DNA from: CAZCJU01 sp964498965
GTDB taxonomy: Bacteria; Bacillota; Clostridia; Oscillospirales; CAG-272
Length of the DNA stretch: 7,475 bases
Reading direction: 5' to 3'
NCBI GenBank assembly: GCA_964498965.1
Contig: CAZCJU010000070.1
Span: 1-7,475, forward strand
Position 1 is the first letter of the stretch; each line of letters starts with the position of its first letter. The notes below the pieces were generated by a model. The model ran no database searches. It was given only the letters and a program-made list of their open reading frames with translations, and was not told the DNA's origin. A program made the position numbers and the translations under genes. Below are positions 5,526 through 7,475 of the stretch, piece by piece.

Positions 5526-6941
5526 ATGACGGATAAATACGAATCGCCGTTGGCATCTCGCTATGCTTCGGAATATATGCTTAAGCTGTTTTCAAGCGAT
5601 ACACGGTACAAAACTTGGCGTAGGCTGTGGGTTTCGCTTGCCTCAGCTCAATGCTCGCTCGGCTTGCCGATAACACACGAGCAGGTCGAAGAAATGCGAA
5701 AACACGTCGATGATATAGATTACGAGTGCGTTGCCGAACGCGAGAAAGAGGTAAAGCACGATGTTATGGCACATCTGTACGCTTTCGGAAAAGCGGCTCC
5801 CCGTGCGGAAGGAATAATCCACCTCGGAGCAACGAGTTGCTTTGTTACCGATAATGCCGATCTGATAATTTACAGAAACGGCTTGAAATATTTGCGTAAG
5901 GAGCTTGTAAAGTTGCTTGCCTCGCTCTCCGAATTTGCGGAAAAGTATAAAGCCCTGCCTACTCTCGGCTACACACATTATCAGCCGGCACAGCTCGTGA
6001 CGGTGGGAAAACGGGCAACGCTTTGGATACAGGACTTTTTATCCGATATCGAAGAAACGGATTTCGTGATAAAAAACATGAAGCTGCTCGGTTGTAGGGG
6101 AACGACCGGAACGGAAGCGAGCTTTGTAGAACTTTTCGACGGCGATACCGCAAAGATCGACGAAATGAACAGATTTATATGCTCCGATTTCGATTTCGAC
6201 GGATGCTATGATGTTTCCGGTCAAACATATTCCCGTAAGGTCGATTCGAGAATTTTAAATGTCCTTTCGTCAATAGCTCAAAGTGCATACAAAATGGCAA
6301 ATGACATACGTCTTTTACAGCACGACCGACAGATAGAAGAACCGTTTGAGGAAAATCAGATCGGCTCGTCGGCAATGGCATATAAAAGAAATCCCATGCA
6401 CAGCGAACGTGTTTGCTCACTTGCGAGATATTTGATCTCCGATGCCGCAAACGCACATATGACGGCTTGTACACAGTGGCTCGAAAGAACGCTTGATGAT
6501 TCGGCAAATCGCAGAATATCAATGCCAGAGGGATTTTTGTGTGCCGATGCGATATTAAGGCTTTGCGATAATATAGTCGGCGGACTTTGCGTAAACGAAA
6601 AGATGATAGAAAGCTCGGTCGGCGAATATTTACCCTTTACGGTAACCGAAAACCTGATGATGGAAGCGGTAAAGCACGGTGCGAACAGACAGTCGGTGCA
6701 TGAGGTGATACGTGTATGCTCCATGCAGGCGATAAAAAAGATGAAAGAAGGCGAAAAGTGCGACCTTGTGAAAAGGCTCGCATCGCATTCGGAATTCGGT
6801 ATGACGGAAGAGGAGATCGACAAAATGCTCGTGCCGAAAAACTTTATCGGCAGATGCGAGGAACAGACGGAACGCTTTTTGGAAAAGCTCGCACCGCTCG
6901 TAAACAGTTGCGAAAGAGGGAAAGACAAAACGAAGGCGTGA
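5526..6941 (+). CDS. purB: Adenylosuccinate lyase
   Basis: PurB removes fumarate from adenylosuccinate to give AMP, and also from SAICAR to give AICAR in de novo purine synthesis, so it works directly after PurA and earlier in IMP formation. The protein is 471 aa, the longer form (about 470-480 aa) seen in many Clostridia, against about 430 in B. subtilis. Visible active-site blocks are SPLASRY at the N-terminus, HDVMAH (78-83), HLGATS (99-104), TGYTHYQ-like LGYTHYQPAQ with the probable general-acid His151, and the fumarase/aspartase-superfamily signature GSSAMAYKRNP (290-300) with the catalytic-loop serine. The usual signature is GSSAMPxKRNP, so Ala stands in the Pro position. It is the last gene of the cluster; no convincing intrinsic terminator follows it before the rpsB promoter. 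Confidence 0.96.
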   Translation: MTDKYESPLASRYASEYMLKLFSSDTRYKTWRRLWVSLASAQCSLGLPITHEQVEEMRKHVDDIDYECVAEREKEVKHDVMAHLYAFGKAAPRAEGIIHLGATSCFVTDNADLIIYRNGLKYLRKELVKLLASLSEFAEKYKALPTLGYTHYQPAQLVTVGKRATLWIQDFLSDIEETDFVIKNMKLLGCRGTTGTEASFVELFDGDTAKIDEMNRFICSDFDFDGCYDVSGQTYSRKVDSRILNVLSSIAQSAYKMANDIRLLQHDRQIEEPFEENQIGSSAMAYKRNPMHSERVCSLARYLISDAANAHMTACTQWLERTLDDSANRRISMPEGFLCADAILRLCDNIVGGLCVNEKMIESSVGEYLPFTVTENLMMEAVKHGANRQSVHEVIRVCSMQAIKKMKEGEKCDLVKRLASHSEFGMTEEEIDKMLVPKNFIGRCEEQTERFLEKLAPLVNSCERGKDKTKA

Positions 6942-7003
6942 CCGTTTTTTAAAAAATGTGCCGTGCAAAACGAAAAAAAACACCGAAATACGGTAAAAAA
7001 GTA

Positions 7004-7032
7004 TTGACAAAACAAGAAAAACATGGTATACT
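7004..7032 (+). promoter_or_regulatory. Extended -10 sigma-A-type promoter for rpsB
   Basis: TTGACA (7004-7009), a 17-base spacer and TATACT (7027-7032) form a near-consensus promoter. TGg just before the -10 box (7024-7026) matches the extended -10 element. Such strength suits a highly expressed ribosomal protein gene. Transcription would start near 7039. Confidence 0.87.
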
Positions 7033-7036
7033 GACC

Positions 7037-7133
7037 AAGCATGGCCGAATGCTGCCATGACTTAAATCAAATCCGCACGCAATACGGATTCGCACGGTTG
7101 CCCTATCGGGTTTGCGAAGCAGACCGTGTTGCG
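7037..7133 (+). ncRNA. Structured 5' leader of rpsB (candidate S2 autoregulatory RNA)
   Basis: The roughly 117-base leader can fold into three consecutive hairpins. The first is aag+catggc 7037-7045 with gccatg+ctt 7054-7063, with A7060 bulged. The second is aatccg 7070-7075 with cggatt 7085-7090 and a 9-base loop. The third is cacggt 7093-7098 with accgtg 7123-7128, enclosing short inner stems ccc 7101-7103/ggg 7108-7110 and tgc 7113-7115/gca 7119-7121. The last closes shortly before GGAGG (7146-7150). No T-run occurs, so control, if any, would be at translation. Autoregulation of rpsB by S2 is known in gammaproteobacteria; its extension to this leader is inference. Confidence 0.45.
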
Positions 7134-7155
7134 GAGGGAAAAACCGGAGGAAAAA

Positions 7156-7475
7156 ATGTCGGTAGTTACAATTAAACAACTGCTCGAAGCCGGTGTTCAT
7201 TTCGGACACCACACAAGAAGATGGAACCCCAAAATGGCAGAGTACATCTTCACAGAACGTAACGGTATCTACATCATCGATTTGCAGAAGACCGTTAAAA
7301 AATTCGACGAGGCATATATGTATGTCCGTCAGCTTTCCGAAGAGGGCGGCACGATCCTTTTCGTAGGTACGAAGAAGCAGGCGGCTGATGCCATTAAGGA
7401 AGAAGCCGAAAGAGCCGGTATGTACTATGTAAACGAGCGTTGGCCCGGCGGTATGCTCACAAACTTCAGAACCAT
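7156..7475 (+). CDS. rpsB: 30S ribosomal protein S2, N-terminal part (runs off window)
   Basis: S2 binds late to the head-body junction of the small ribosomal subunit and is needed for S1 docking. Only the first 106 complete codons are in the window; the family is usually about 230-260 aa, and the frame is still open at the right edge. The sequence is unmistakable: the N-terminal LLEAGVHFGHHTRRWNPKM (residues 9-27), IYIIDLQKT, ILFVGTKKQA, and the signature YVNERWPGGMLTNFRT at the cut end. The ATG at 7156 follows GGAGG (7146-7150) by 5 bases. It has its own promoter and leader and is a separate transcription unit from the gat-pur cluster. In Bacillota tsf usually follows, which cannot be seen here. 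Confidence 0.97.
   Translation, partial: MSVVTIKQLLEAGVHFGHHTRRWNPKMAEYIFTERNGIYIIDLQKTVKKFDEAYMYVRQLSEEGGTILFVGTKKQAADAIKEEAERAGMYYVNERWPGGMLTNFRT

Noticed and set aside
4624..5556. 310-aa open frame on the - strand opposite purA
   Set aside because: Fully antisense to purA, no family resemblance and no ribosome binding site seen.
6982..6994. Terminator accg-aaata-cggt near the rpsB promoter
   Set aside because: Only a 4-bp stem; on the + strand it is followed by A's, and on the - strand no gene ends there.
6356..7058. Long - strand frames (228 and 142 aa) over purB and its downstream gap
   Set aside because: Phe/Ser-rich reverse reading of purB that also covers the rpsB promoter; no domain recognised.
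1..7475. CRISPR array, tRNA or rRNA genes
   Set aside because: No regularly spaced repeats and no tRNA or rRNA sequence were recognised on either strand.

Overview
The window looks like part of a chromosome of an anaerobic Bacillota (Clostridia-type) bacterium. The pointers are a gatC-gatA-gatB amidotransferase operon, a Clostridia-like PurA variant, the long form of PurB, strong GGAGG ribosome binding sites and TTGACA-17-TAnAcT-like sigma-A promoters. This assignment rests on recalled protein families; no database was searched, and the genus cannot be named.

Layout. Bases 1-40 are the 3' end of a group II intron on the + strand (end of domain V, then domain VI with a bulged branch-point A). 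Bases 41-127 hold no gene. Bases 128-787 on the - strand are the C-terminal part of a reverse transcriptase with the IGxxxSQ motif typical of diversity-generating retroelement enzymes; its N-terminal half is missing. This left edge is therefore a scar of mobile or retroelement activity that abuts a housekeeping operon.

From 790 onward everything reads rightward. Phased A-tracts and a 13-bp repeat precede a near-consensus promoter (838-866). Its leader holds a terminator-like hairpin with a T-run and a second hairpin before the first gene. Then come gatC, gatA and gatB (tRNA-dependent amidotransferase) and purA and purB (IMP to AMP), with gaps of 9, 4, 65 and 8 bases, so they are probably one transcript. 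GatCAB converts misacylated Glu-tRNA(Gln) and/or Asp-tRNA(Asn) using glutamine. PurA joins aspartate to IMP and PurB releases fumarate to give AMP.

A second, extended -10 promoter (7004-7032) drives a separate unit. It begins with a roughly 117-base leader able to form several hairpins, followed by rpsB (ribosomal protein S2), which is cut by the right end of the window.

No complete new system is visible. The observations most worth following are the retroelement remnants at the left edge, the two structured leaders (gatC and rpsB), and the substituted IMP-site loop in PurA.
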